DNA of 64,000 bases from Diphasiastrum complanatum (taxonomy: Eukaryota > Streptophyta > Lycopodiopsida > Lycopodiales > Lycopodiaceae): assembly GCA_029204225.1 (NCBI GenBank), contig CM055095.1, positions 42,371,723-42,435,722 on the forward strand, read 5' to 3'. The stretch's first letter is position 1; every line of letters begins with the position of its first letter. Positions 44,376-54,404 of this stretch are shown here, one piece after another. The notes beneath the pieces were generated by a model. It made no database searches. It was not told the origin of the DNA and saw only the letters and a list, made by a program, of their open reading frames with translations. Both the position numbers and the translations under genes were made by a program.

Positions 44376-44990
44376 CCTTCTCTCATTGTAGGTTCAATGG
44401 GACCTGGAGCATCTGAATCTGTCATGACCTGAAAAAAAAGTTGAATGTCAAGTAAAGCAAATGCCAGCATATGTTCTAAATGGGCATTTTCCTAAATCAA
44501 CGAAAACGATAAATATTTAGAGCCTCTAGCATTTGCACCTTTGAAAGATATCAGACTTTGAACTTTATCTGCCTCACCAGTGTATAGAAACTATTTTGAT
44601 CACCGTTCAGCCGGACTTTTGGAGCCATCATTGTTGCAGATGGTTTTAGCTCACATCCGTTACCGATCTGTCGAGGGCCGTACTAGACAGTCATCTCCAC
44701 AGATGGCACGAACATGTCGATCACATTCTCAATCACTCTACCAACCACCAGAGTTTTTACTGACCTTTCCATAGGTACTGGCTTGTTCAGCTTCTCTCCT
44801 TAGATACAGTCAACAAATTATTCTTAGCCGATCTCCGCAAAATTGATGAGCTAGTCTTAAGGGATGAATCAAGAAACTCACCTGCAAGGCCCTATTATAG
44901 GCAGTCTCAGGAATTTTCAGTGACAAGCTAATTCCATTTTTCTCATACAAGCTAAGTAATGCCTCAAGTGCTCTGCTTGTGGGGACGACT
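44376..44990 (-). pseudogene. Host-gene fragment exons, continued
   Basis: Further minus-strand exon-like islands with splice-like borders: V-M-T-D-S-D-A-P-G-P-I-E-P-T-M-R-E-G (about 44376-44430), S-G-E-A-D-K-V-Q-S-L-I-S-F (about 44540-44580), and V-V-P-T-S-R-A-L-E-A-L-L-S-L-Y-E-K-N-G (about 44885-44995). These have no counterpart after copy A, where a copia element intervenes. Protein not recognised. Confidence 0.4.
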
Positions 44991-44999
44991 TCATGCTGA

Positions 45000-45080
45000 T
45001 AAGGAGAGCCAAAATTTTATTGTGATGCATATACAAAATTGAACGCATGCTTGAATGACCTAATCTTTGATGCCATAAAT
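45000..45080 (-). pseudogene. Short copia pre-integrase fragment
   Basis: Minus strand reads L-W-H-Q-R-L-G-H-S-S-M-R-S-I-L, the zinc-binding start of the copia GAG-pre-integrase domain. Only about 25 codons are recognisable. Confidence 0.55.
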
Positions 45081-45464
45081 CTTGAAAGTCCTTGTGAAAT
45101 TTGGAATGGACTTGAAATGGTTTGATGACAATCTATGTCAAGGATTTTTCACCAAGTTTAAAAATCAGACATGTAGCTATTCACATAGATCCCAACCATG
45201 CATGAGCACTCAAATATGGACTTCTCCCTGTTCTAGACACCCAATTGGATCTGAACTTGACCCTCACACTCTCACAAAGAAAGTTGAATAGAACTTATTT
45301 GAGTTTCATACATACAATGTCAAATTTTGATCAAAAAATTGAATTCATTCACCCCAATTGGACTCCACCAAGTCCCAATGACTCAACCTCTTTAGAGTTC
45401 AAATGAAATTCAAATTTTAAAAAAAGCGATGCTTCTTTCTCGCTAAGATATGTGCTTACTGAAT

Positions 45465-45491
45465 CTAAACCCTAAACCCTAAACCCTAAAA
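45465..45491 (+). repeat. Interstitial telomere-type repeat (CCCTAAA)3
   Basis: Three uninterrupted CCCTAAA units plus partial ends, the C-rich strand of the plant TTTAGGG telomere repeat. Too short to be a chromosome end; it is an interstitial site or a promoter telo-box. Confidence 0.85.
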
Positions 45492-45525
45492 CCATGAAGA
45501 AGACAAATTTTCCACCAAAGTCAAG

Positions 45526-45905
45526 AAATGAGTTACTAGGTCTTTCCCTCTAAAATGGAAGGAACTCTTAGGATTTGTGGATCAAACACTATACATGTGA
45601 CTCACACACCTCTGTGACCCTTTTTCAAGCCATACAAAACTCAACTCTTTGAGTAGGAGTGGAACAATGTGACTTCGATCTCAAAAAATCACTTCTAGAA
45701 CTCTCCAACAATGCAATCACCCTAAGTTGCTAGATCTTGCCCTCTTCAAAGGAAGGAACCATTGGTATTTTTGGATCACACTCTGCACATGTGCTTCACA
45801 CACCTCTATGACACATTTTCAGGTCATTAAACACTCAAGAACTATGAGTAGGAGTGAAACAATATGATTATGATCTCAAAATCATATCTAAAACTCTCTA
45901 AACTC
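45526..45905 (+). repeat. Two diverged tandem units, period about 194 bp
   Basis: TAGGTCTTTCCCTC... to GAACTCTCC (from 45526) is repeated in diverged form up to about 45900; the GAGTAGGAGT landmark lies at 45651 and 45845. The telomeric repeat lies directly upstream. It could be an LTR part or a relic of a satellite. Confidence 0.65.
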
Positions 45906-46383
45906 AGTGCTAGATTGGGTTGGGGTCAAAGCTGTCCCATTGCCAATAAGCGACTTCGCCGGAGGAGCATAGAGCTTAGCACGCGTGTAGGTGCCAGCTT
46001 TTTTCCTTACGAAAAAGATTTGTTCAATGATTTTGCAACTCAAGCTTTGAGGATCTCTACCTCAGTGCGATCAACACGATTTGTTCTCTGTCTCAGTGCG
46101 ATCACCACGATTGTTGCTCTGTCTGTACTTGAATCGGTCTCTTTTTGCAGCTTTCAATCTTCAACCTATTACAAGCTGTAGTTTCTGGATGTAGTTGACT
46201 GATGGGCCGAGCTTTTCTTGGAGGCCACTCTTTAAAGCGGGATTTTGCTCGATGAATAATCTCCCTCAACTACTACCACCAGAAGGCTTGCGGCCTTCAA
46301 AGCTTTGAATTTCTGCTCCTGCTCAAAGTTACTTGGAAGCATTTCCTTCCCGGTTGACCTCTATTGTTGCTAACACCATGTTG

Positions 46384-46644
46384 TTAATCAGCGGCAAATA
46401 TGGAACATATGACTTTTGTCGATATCGTGATTATTTTTGATCTCTCAACAGGATCCTGTTTTTTTTCTAAAAGATAGGCAAGCAATCGAGCTATGGCAAT
46501 TCCAGCCCTCCTGTCTCCACTTATGTGCCTCTCACAGACAGCCTTGGTGGTGTTGGTTGTGAGGTTGGATTGTGTGTGATGTGCTTGTATTTGTTTACGT
46601 TCATTTAAGATTCTTGGTCTGTCATTCTTGTTTGGTATACACAA
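46384..46644 (-). pseudogene. Unrecognised gene fragment
   Basis: Minus-strand open stretch of 86 residues containing R-H-I-S-G-D-R-R-A-G-I-A-I-A-R-L-L-A-Y and D-P-V-E-R-S-K-I. The composition looks protein-like rather than random, and related readable sequence continues towards 46200 in other frames. I do not recognise the family. Confidence 0.35.
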
Positions 46645-47236
46645 ATTAGGATTTACAATTTTTCTTTAAGTTGATGTGCGTATGCTGGAAACCGGTCGAT
46701 TCTGAATAAACACAATAAAGCAATGATCTATGAATCTGACGCTCAAACAAGTCTGCAAGGTCTGAACATGTATCTCACTTCTAATCTGTTTGGGGAGCAT
46801 TTCCATCTTGACCCCAATGCTGTCTTATTGGGAATTGCTATCTGTGATGTTATGCTTGGAAGTATATCTTGCACGTTCCACTTTTATGGTCACTTAGACT
46901 ATTTCAAGCACTTACTGGTCAAGTGACTACCCCCTAATTAGTATCAGTGTCAAATTTCACTCTAGCTTTGTCCGACTGGTATCAGGGCCTTCGTAATGCT
47001 CCAGCAAAAATAGGTTCCTAAATAGTTGCTTGGCTTTTAAGAAGAAATGAGCAGAGTTTGGGAGGAGAGTAACAAAAAGGTGCTTGTATCTAGAAGTTGA
47101 TCTCAAACAAGGTAATTTCTAGAAATAGCATTTTGAGGTTTGGCATGTGGCTCTGAGCTTTTGGTATTTCATAGAATCCTGCCCCCAAAAGACTTTATGG
47201 ATTAGATAACTGGTTTTGTTGGCCCATGGTAAGGAT

Positions 47237-48862
47237 ATAATGTCATCATCTTGATCTGGCTAGTACGTCCGCAATTCCACTCGTTGAGAGTCATCTCCTA
47301 ACCCCTGATCTTCAACTACACGATTCTCCTTCTATACATGAGGATGACCTCAATACAGTGGTAGACATGATTGTTTCTGATGTTGATGCAACTGATAAAG
47401 AGTTGCACATCAGACTTCCGAATGAACCTAAAGACACATTTTTTGATTCTGAGAGGTACATTGATTTTGACCTGTATATAGCCAGAAAATAGATGATCTC
47501 GCAGGGGAGTTTATGTTTTGTATAGACGATATTAATTTTGCCTGTATCGGATCATATCAAAAGTTGACAATTTGGGTTGCTTTGAATTTATTGTCCTGAG
47601 CGGAGCATATTCTAGTGACAGATCCACATGAAGATGATAAAGCTTTGTCATCAGTACAATAGTATAGTAACAAACAACACAATGACAATAACAAAGCTGG
47701 AGATGGCGCTAAACACTTGTTCAACCTTGGAGATAGAGATGGCATAGGCTATGTTTCTAAAATGTCACTCCTAATTCAAATTTTTGAGTGTTCCCAACTA
47801 TTGGGAGGGAATATTTCAGCATTTTGAAAATTATACTTTAATTGTGGTTAAACACCAGTGAAGTTTGATGTGACTAAATTAAGGAGCATTCATTTGTATA
47901 TCAAAGACCCGCATTGTAGGGAGCTAAAAGAGAAGACCTCATATATCTCAGACACAGTAGTTGAATTTGCTTGTGCATACTATCTACATAAATATACATA
48001 TACAGTCACGAAGGAGATTTTTGTTGTATCTCCATTTTTTGGGCATCTGCTGGATAAAGAGAGGAAAGCCAGAAGGCTCTTCAGGCACACCAGCAAAGAG
48101 GCATCAATGTTCATCATCCCATATTGTTCAAAGTAAGATAGTTTCTTCATGTAATATCTATTTTCTGTAAGATTTTTCTTTTGGAAACTCTTATAGATTC
48201 TAGTAATTCATTGCTTGTCTCTTTCTGGCAGCAAACATTGGAGTGTGCACGTCATATCCATGAAAGTGGATTCGACTGGAAGCTACACACCTGTGTGCAT
48301 GACAATGAATTCTTTGCATGCCACCCATTGCATGATTAAATCCATGTACAAAAGGATGGTGGAACTATTGCCCAGGCGGGATGGGCTGGTTGTAAATACC
48401 AACATAGAGGTTGTTGATGCAAAGGTAAAAAAATCTTTTTACGTATTTTATTTGCATGATGGCATGTATTTTAGAATCATATTGAATTATACTTTAACAA
48501 CTTTTCGCTGTAATTTCTTAGTCTTCTCAACAAGACGATGCTTTCAGCTGCGGATGGTATATAATCTGGAACGTTAAATCGTTCTTGGATTGGTATATGG
48601 TGCAACCTTCATATGCTAGTATCCGTGAGGTATTTTTTTCAATGTTCTAGTATCTTGATGATATATTGTTAACTTTGTGAATTTATATATTTTAAAACAT
48701 TGACTAATACATACATACACTCGATATTTTTTTTTGCAGTTCCAATGTCCTGAGGTATCAACAAATGCGAAATGTTGGAAACTTTACTATCATGTGCAAG
48801 GCCCTACAAGCATGAAGGTGCCTCGCATGGACCTGCCAGGAGATTCGTGGATGAGGTTATAG
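47237..48862 (+). CDS. Ulp1/SENP (C48) cysteine protease-like gene, 3' exons
   Basis: Four exons join in frame with canonical borders: 47858-48129, 48232-48424, 48521-48627 and 48740-48862 (TAG). The product contains K-H-W-S-V-H-V-I-S (catalytic His), M-N-S-L-H (where the family usually has L-D-S; the Asp is Asn here) and Q-Q-D-D-A-F-S-C-G-W (oxyanion Gln and nucleophile Cys). Ulp1 proteases remove SUMO, and plant transposons often carry such domains. An acidic coding stretch upstream (47237-47490) may be the N-terminal part, but stops separate it. The 5' region recurs inverted in cassette copy A. Whether it is active is doubtful because of the Asp loss. Confidence 0.72.
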
Positions 48863-49120
48863 TGCTTGAGGATATGCCTCAGGCACCTTTGATTGAAATG
48901 TAAATATAGTTCTGACAGACACATAGAAATATATCGTCACATGATGATCTATAGAACTATAGATAGGCAAATAGAAAGTGGGACATTACTGAATGCCACA
49001 AATATATTATATCAATTTAAAAAACAATGTACATTTTTCAAAATACTAAATACAAATCGCTTGATGAAATCTTGAAGTCATTTGAGACTTATTTGTATTC
49101 TCTCTTTTTTGAAAAAGTAC
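48863..49120. other. Ulp1-like gene 3' flank
   Basis: AT-rich, probably 3' UTR and intergenic. A short open stretch (48893-49075) looks like chance. Confidence 0.35.
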
Positions 49121-49580
49121 ATTGATGTTGCTCGTCTATCATCCCAATGTTTATGCGGTTTCAACAATTTCTACTCTTTCCTGTATTGCAGAAGACCAAT
49201 ATCAGAATGAATAACGTCCATGATGCCGACAAGAGATTGTATAGGTTGTCGTTTGATTATGCTTGATGGATACAAATCTGCACAAATCCATAAAACTATA
49301 TGTCATTTAAATACTCAAATACACGTCTAAATGATTAATGCAAAGCCCAAAGCAAAAAATTCTCCAAAACTTACAATTGCATTTGAGTCTATCATTTGAA
49401 CTTACGCCTTCCACTCTAATTTCCTTATGCATGTAGACATGTTGAATCAAGACCTCTGAAATGGATTGACCACCAGGTGAAACTTTGAAGTCTAAAATTC
49501 TACCTTTCCAAAAATTCCTATAATCCATATTTGATTTTCTCTTTTTACCAAAAACACCTCTTGAGGAGGGATGCATGAGA
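49120..49580 (-). pseudogene. Orphan gene fragment, paralogue of 57970-59117
   Basis: Minus strand: an exon with S-I-S-E-V-L-I-Q-H-V-Y-M-H-K-E-I-R-V (within 49576-49307), then a second exon-like stretch with L-Y-P-S-S-I-I and G-I-M-D-V-I-H-S-D-I-G-L-L-Q-Y-R (about 49270-49190). Both blocks recur in the same order at 59110-58830 with substitutions. The protein family is not recognised. Confidence 0.5.
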
Positions 49581-49859
49581 ACCCAGTGAAATTTTCTATG
49601 GATACGTGGTATCCAAGAGCCATCAGAGTCTTTTTCATTACAAACAGAAATTGAGACAATATTGCTTCATGGCCTACGGCTTCCGGAAGCCATGGCAAAG
49701 CTAAAAGAAGATGAACAACAGAGTCTGAAACAAAATATAGTTGATTCAGTATGAAAATAAATAACCAAATTTGTAATATATGTTGGCAGTCTTTCGTCAA
49801 TCATATATGTTAGTCTAACTACGGTTAGATCAAAATAGACTTACTTTAACCACAAGTGT

Positions 49860-50265
49860 TAGGTCCCGGGCACTTAGGAAACTCACGGGCAGCAATTATG
49901 GTCCAATCACAAGTCGGGATCCTGCCCGGCGGGAGTTTTGAATTGTATAAAAATATGACCAAAAAGTTCCAAAAAAGAAATCGACTGGCAACAACGTTAC
50001 GGTCTTTCACAGGTGTAAATATATAACTGGGCCGAGTGTACGTAAAATAGCTGAAAAGTCAAAAACAACATCTTGACAAAAGGCCCTTTTGGTGCTCAAA
50101 ACTCCTCTAATGATTTGACTTGATTCAAAAGAACCTCCATTTGCTGATCTCTCATCTGATTACGATTATTCATGTCATTTATCGCCGTACTCAACTGCTA
50201 ACAAATCACCATATAAGATGGTGCGTCTGGATTTGCAGCCTGATTTGAAGTTTCTTAGGCCATCT
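49860..50265 (-). pseudogene. Possible gypsy-type gag N-terminus
   Basis: Minus strand from about 50265: M-A-x-E-T-S-N-Q-A-A-N-P-D-A-P, then Q-Q-L-S-T-A-I-N-D-M-N-N-R-N-Q-M and Q-Q-M-E-V-L-L. A Gln/Asn-rich helical start like this is typical of plant Ty3/gypsy gag. The third codon is a stop and no downstream motifs were found, so this is tentative. Confidence 0.35.
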
Positions 50266-52440
50266 TGATATATCTATCTAGGAAATTACTAAATTTAGTT
50301 AATATCTGATTAACTCATAGTGAAGTACTGTTGACCAAAAAACTGACTAAAATTGACTCCAGTATGGTCAAATCACTATTTTTAGTCAATTTCATAGATA
50401 TTACAAGAAACTGGAAAAAACTAAAAATTTTGAGTTTTCACACTTTTACTTTTTTTTCTTCTAAATTTTACGTTTTCTAAAAAGTCATAAAAAATCACAG
50501 TCAGTTATTAAGCAATCAAAATCGAAATTTTGACTCACTCGATTCTTAATTTTACTTCATTAATGTCCATCGGGCATGCAAGACATGAGACATTAAACTG
50601 ATTTTTTACTTTACGGAATTTTACGTAAAAATTAAGTGTTATGGAAATTGTCAACTATAAAATCCAATTTTGTATCTACCTGTCAAAGTACATGCGTATG
50701 ACCACTCAAAACAGATCTAACCAGCTCATGCATGTCATAATCACTCTGAGAAACCACATGCAAACATTCCATGCAAGGACAATACTTGAAAATAGGAAAT
50801 TGTCATGCATGCAATCAGAACAATTGGAAATTTTGCCAATTTTGCTCACAAAATTGCAAAACTTCAGATGCTCATATCTTTGGCTACATGACACCAAATT
50901 GGGTACTGTAAAGCTCAGTATAGAGGGAGACCCAGTGAACAAGACACTTGCCACTTCAGCCTGCCACCTAGGACTCACACTTGCGAGTTCAGAACAACCA
51001 ATTAAGCTGTAGGAGGGTGCACCTTTTCTAGACCAATATGTCCAAAAACATACAAACACTCAACCAAGCCTAAAATTGATGATCCAAACAGTATGAAATA
51101 GTCTAAAAGAGTTCCATGAAGCCTTCATACAGATCCTATGACATAGTATGGGCTGAGAACCATGATTTCTTGGTTTCTAGAAGTCAAAATTGCTACAAAC
51201 TTGATGGAATTGAAACATAAGCTTCTACCAATCAATTTATAGGTCTGATAGCTTGCTGGGAAGGTAAAAAGGAATACAAATCATGTTGGAAAAAATCCAG
51301 AATGATCCTCCTATGGATTTAGAAAAATCCATCCCCCAAAATTCACCAAAATTGGTCAATTTTTGACACTTTTTGGCTTCCTACAAATCCAATTGCTGGA
51401 ATTCTTGGCTCTAACTTCTAGGACAGCTTAAATTGATTTTTAACTACCTCCTACCATCCAATTTCATGAAAAAACAAGCAAAAATCATGAATTTTAGCTC
51501 TTTCTAGGTTTTTTCACCATGCACAATTAAAAATTAATGGCAAGAACATTTTCCAACGCTGCTACATGTGGTTATCTCAATAATAATGCGATGGATGGCC
51601 TCCTTACTTGCTATTTTTTTTAAGTACTATAGCACGTGGTACTAGCTATGATATATCATCATGTCTCAGCGATGAACACGTTGAAGTTGGCCAACCAACG
51701 TGATTCCAATCTTTCTCCAAATCGATGCTGGGTTGCGATAGCATACTTGATGTGTATTTGCTTGCAATACTCGGAACACATTCTATCATTTATAAACGTA
51801 ACTGTAAGATGCTTGGTGAAGCCGAGAGTATAGTAATAGCTTTAAATGTAAGCTTGATGTAAACAACCTACTATTTTGCAGATGTGCTTTTATTCGAACA
51901 ATCGGATTGTTAAGTTATGACTCTTTTACATTGGAAACACTAGTATTTGCTTTTGACAATGAGTCATGTGTGATTGATTATAACACCGTTGTAAGACTAT
52001 GATTTTCTGGAATGATATGGCACTACCATTAACTCGATGCTTTCAGTTTGAAATCCGTAGTATGTAAGCAGGTTTTTTACTCGAAACTGAGAAATATGGG
52101 TAGCTTGCAAGAAATGACTTGTCCTCGCATTCAGGTATGAAGCTTTATAAAGCTATACAAACATGGAAGGTAGTCTCACCCCACGCTTCAATATGGTTCA
52201 TGCTTACATATGAGATTTCTAGTGCTATGTAAAGTGAATGCCTTTTTAAAGTTTTGATCCTAAAAAATGCTTATACTGCATATATCGACGTTTACAAGGA
52301 TTGTGAATTTTTTTTACCTTTAATAAGGTACAAATTTTTTTTAGAAATAAAGCTTTCATGCAGCCTTTGTGAGTTAGCTATGGATGTATTTGGAGTTTGA
52401 ATTAAACTTCTACTCCCAAACAATAGTGCATCAAATCAAG
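50266..52440. other. Unassigned 2.2 kb, probably old LTR-element DNA
   Basis: Open stretches overlap on opposite strands (50641-51012 + and 50706-51059 -) and neither gives a recognisable protein. No repeat partner in the window. Confidence 0.3.
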
Positions 52441-52780
52441 GCCAATCGTAGCAAAACTGGAAGATCTTTCTTGATTGCACTAATCAAACTTTCATCGTTA
52501 CCTATGACAATGAGATCGTCTACATAGAACAAAATCAGGGTGATGCTAGAGTCATGTAGAAAGTAATAGAGATTAGAGTCTAAGGAAGTAAGAACCAACC
52601 CTCTAGATACAAGGTACTCATCAAAGTGGTTGTATCAAGCACAAGGTGCTTGTTTCAATCCATATAAGACTTTCTTTAGTTTGCATATCTTGTTTTTCAT
52701 GGCTTGCAACACAAAGTCACTCGGTTGTTGCATGTAAACTTCATCTTCAAGTGTACCATTTATTTCCATGACACACATTG
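52441..52780 (-). pseudogene. Copia reverse transcriptase palm fragment
   Basis: Minus strand: E-D-E-V-Y-M-Q-Q-P-S-D-F-V, K-L-K-K-V-L-Y-G-L-K-Q-A-P-C-A-W-Y, L-Y-Y-F-L-H-D and L-F-Y-V-D-D-L-I-V-I-G. This is the copia RVT_2 palm with its catalytic Y-V-D-D. The frame is open for about 110 codons (with at least one change). It ends at 52780, shortly before the H3-like sequence. Confidence 0.88.
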
Positions 52781-52818
52781 TCTATAGATAATGGGTGTTT
52801 GACGTTGACCCATGTTAA

Positions 52819-53313
52819 GGATATAATGGATTATCCTCTCCTCTTGTGGGGCCGCAAAAACGTGGTAGACCTAGCCGTCCATGGTTGAGGGACATCACGG
52901 CCTTGCAGAGGAGCACCGAACTTCTGATCCCGAAAGCAGCCTTCTACCAAGCTGTGAGAGAGGTTACACAAGACATGATCACCCATCTGCCCTATGCAGT
53001 GAGGCGGAATATCACCGCGTTGGAGGCCCTCCATACTGCATACAAGGATTTCCAGACAAAATTGTTTGAGGATTCGATGTTGTGCTCCATTCATGGCAAG
53101 AGGGTGACACTGATGCCCAAGGACATGCTTCTTGTCATGAGGCTTCGAAACACCTATGACAACATTTGTAAGTCTGGATTCACACAGAGGCAAGTTCCTC
53201 TTGAAAGGGGGCCTGTACCACCCCGCAAAAAGAGAAACCAAGCACAGCCCAAGCGTTCGCAACCCAAGCCCAGGTCTCCCAACTTTTCACCCTCACCTCC
53301 TCCCCGGGTTTAG
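52819..53313 (+). pseudogene. Divergent histone H3 / CENH3-like histone fold
   Basis: The frame is open from 52819 (after a TAA) to the stop at 53313, without an in-frame ATG before the fold. The H3 landmarks are in order: R-P-S-R-P-W-L-R-D-I (alpha N), Q-R-S-T-E-L-L-I-P-K-A-A-F, V-R-E-V-T-Q-D, A-L-E-A-L-H-T-A-Y, L-F-E-D-S-M-L-C-S-I-H-G-K-R-V-T-L-M-P-K-D. L-L-I-P, D-S-M-L-C and V-T-L-M are shared with plant centromeric CENH3 rather than canonical H3. Alpha 2 carries a few extra residues. A Pro/Arg/Lys-rich tail (about 45 residues) follows where H3 normally ends. An upstream exon, or origin as a pseudogene, are both possible. Confidence 0.75.
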
Positions 53314-53347
53314 ATGTCTGGGGATGGGACGGATGAACGAAACTGGT

Positions 53348-53377
53348 TAGCCTAGCGGTTTGCTTCGTCCGAGCCAT
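53348..53377 (-). pseudogene. Canonical histone H3 N-terminal tail codons, inverted
   Basis: The minus strand begins ATG and encodes M-A-R-T-K-Q-T-A-R, the invariant first nine residues of histone H3, then L-T where H3 has K-S. It lies 35 bp past the stop of the H3 core but on the opposite strand. After residue 9 the frame no longer resembles H3. An inversion or fold-back rearrangement of an H3-family gene is the simplest explanation. Confidence 0.7.
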
Positions 53378-53429
53378 TGAGGCCGAATATCTATACGCGA
53401 GGATAGAGACACAATAGAAGAGACACTGA

Positions 53430-53615
53430 GAACTCTAATCGTGATATCGCTATGACGCGAGAGAGTGGTAGAGTCAGGCGGGGAGAGGCAGGGGCTCACG
53501 TGATGGCGATACTGGGGAAGTCAAGCTGATATCGCTATGACACGAGAGGGTGTAAGGAACGGGCATGGGGAGAAGGTCGCTCATGTGATGGCAATATCAC
53601 AAATGCATTTCGTAT
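53430..53615 (+). repeat. GATATCGCTATGAC / GTGATGGCGATA repeat pair
   Basis: Two units of about 90 bp (from 53440 and 53528) share TGATATCGCTATGAC-CGAGAG, a GGGGAGA-rich middle and GCTCA-GTGATGG. Related sequence in inverted form lies at about 54235-54320. The region is GC-richer than the rest of the window. Confidence 0.65.
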
Positions 53616-53696
53616 GGATGCAATCAAACGTGCCGGCAAATTATGCGAAAACCTGTACAATTCCCAGGAATGGTCTTATATAGGGGAGAAAAATTA

Positions 53697-54068
53697 GCAC
53701 GTGTGAATACCAGCGACACGTGGCCCAGTCAATAGTTGACATCTGGAAACCCATGTCTGTATACACACTTGTGAAACTGCACGTTTGGATCAACACATGT
53801 GGGAACCCATGTGGGGACATGTGGCCGAATGGATCAGTGATATGTATTCTCGCACGTATAGGCTCGCAATGTGGTCACATGGCCCAATCAATACCTGACG
53901 TGTGGGACGTACACCTCTGTATCCGCACGTGTGAAACTTGCACGTGTGTCCACGTGGTCCAATGGTTTAGTGACGTGTGTTCTGGCACATGTGAACTTGC
54001 ACGTGTGGGCACGTGGGCTAATGGCAGATTGACACGTATTGTAGCACGTGTGGTCTCGCACGTGTAGA
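53697..54068. repeat. CACGTG-rich degenerate tandem cluster
   Basis: About five irregular units (58-101 bp apart) each combine GCACGTGTG, GTGGCCCAATG and GACGTGT motifs. CACGTG, the plant G-box and a palindrome, appears repeatedly. An open frame of 115 codons (53720-54067) runs through it but looks like a by-product of the repeat. Confidence 0.75.
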
Positions 54069-54404
54069 CGGTTGCACTACATGCCATAGATCTAATCCCT
54101 ATTGGATCGACGAGTGTACGACTTGGATTTTCTTGGTTTTAGCTATATAAATGTTGTTTGATTAGCTAAAACATTTCGCTAAGTTTTGGATTTTCACTCC
54201 CTGTATCTCACAGTGTGTGAACAGTTCTTTTTATTTGCAGTATCGCTACCATGCGAGAATCTTTCAGAGACTCTAGACGATCTAAGATCCCTCGCGTAAT
54301 ATCACCATCACGTGAGGAAGTCTTTATTGTCTTCTGACTCCCTACCACCCCGCGTCGTATCAATACTCGGCCATATTGGTCATACTTTCGAGATGGCCGC
54401 GTCA

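Noticed and set aside
53180-53347. Full-length functional H3 on the minus strand
   Set aside because: Only the first nine residues match H3; the rest of the 65-codon frame is the antisense of the core gene's tail.
53720-54067. 115-codon protein gene
   Set aside because: The frame follows the CACGTG-rich tandem repeat; the reverse strand is open as well, and no protein-like composition is seen.
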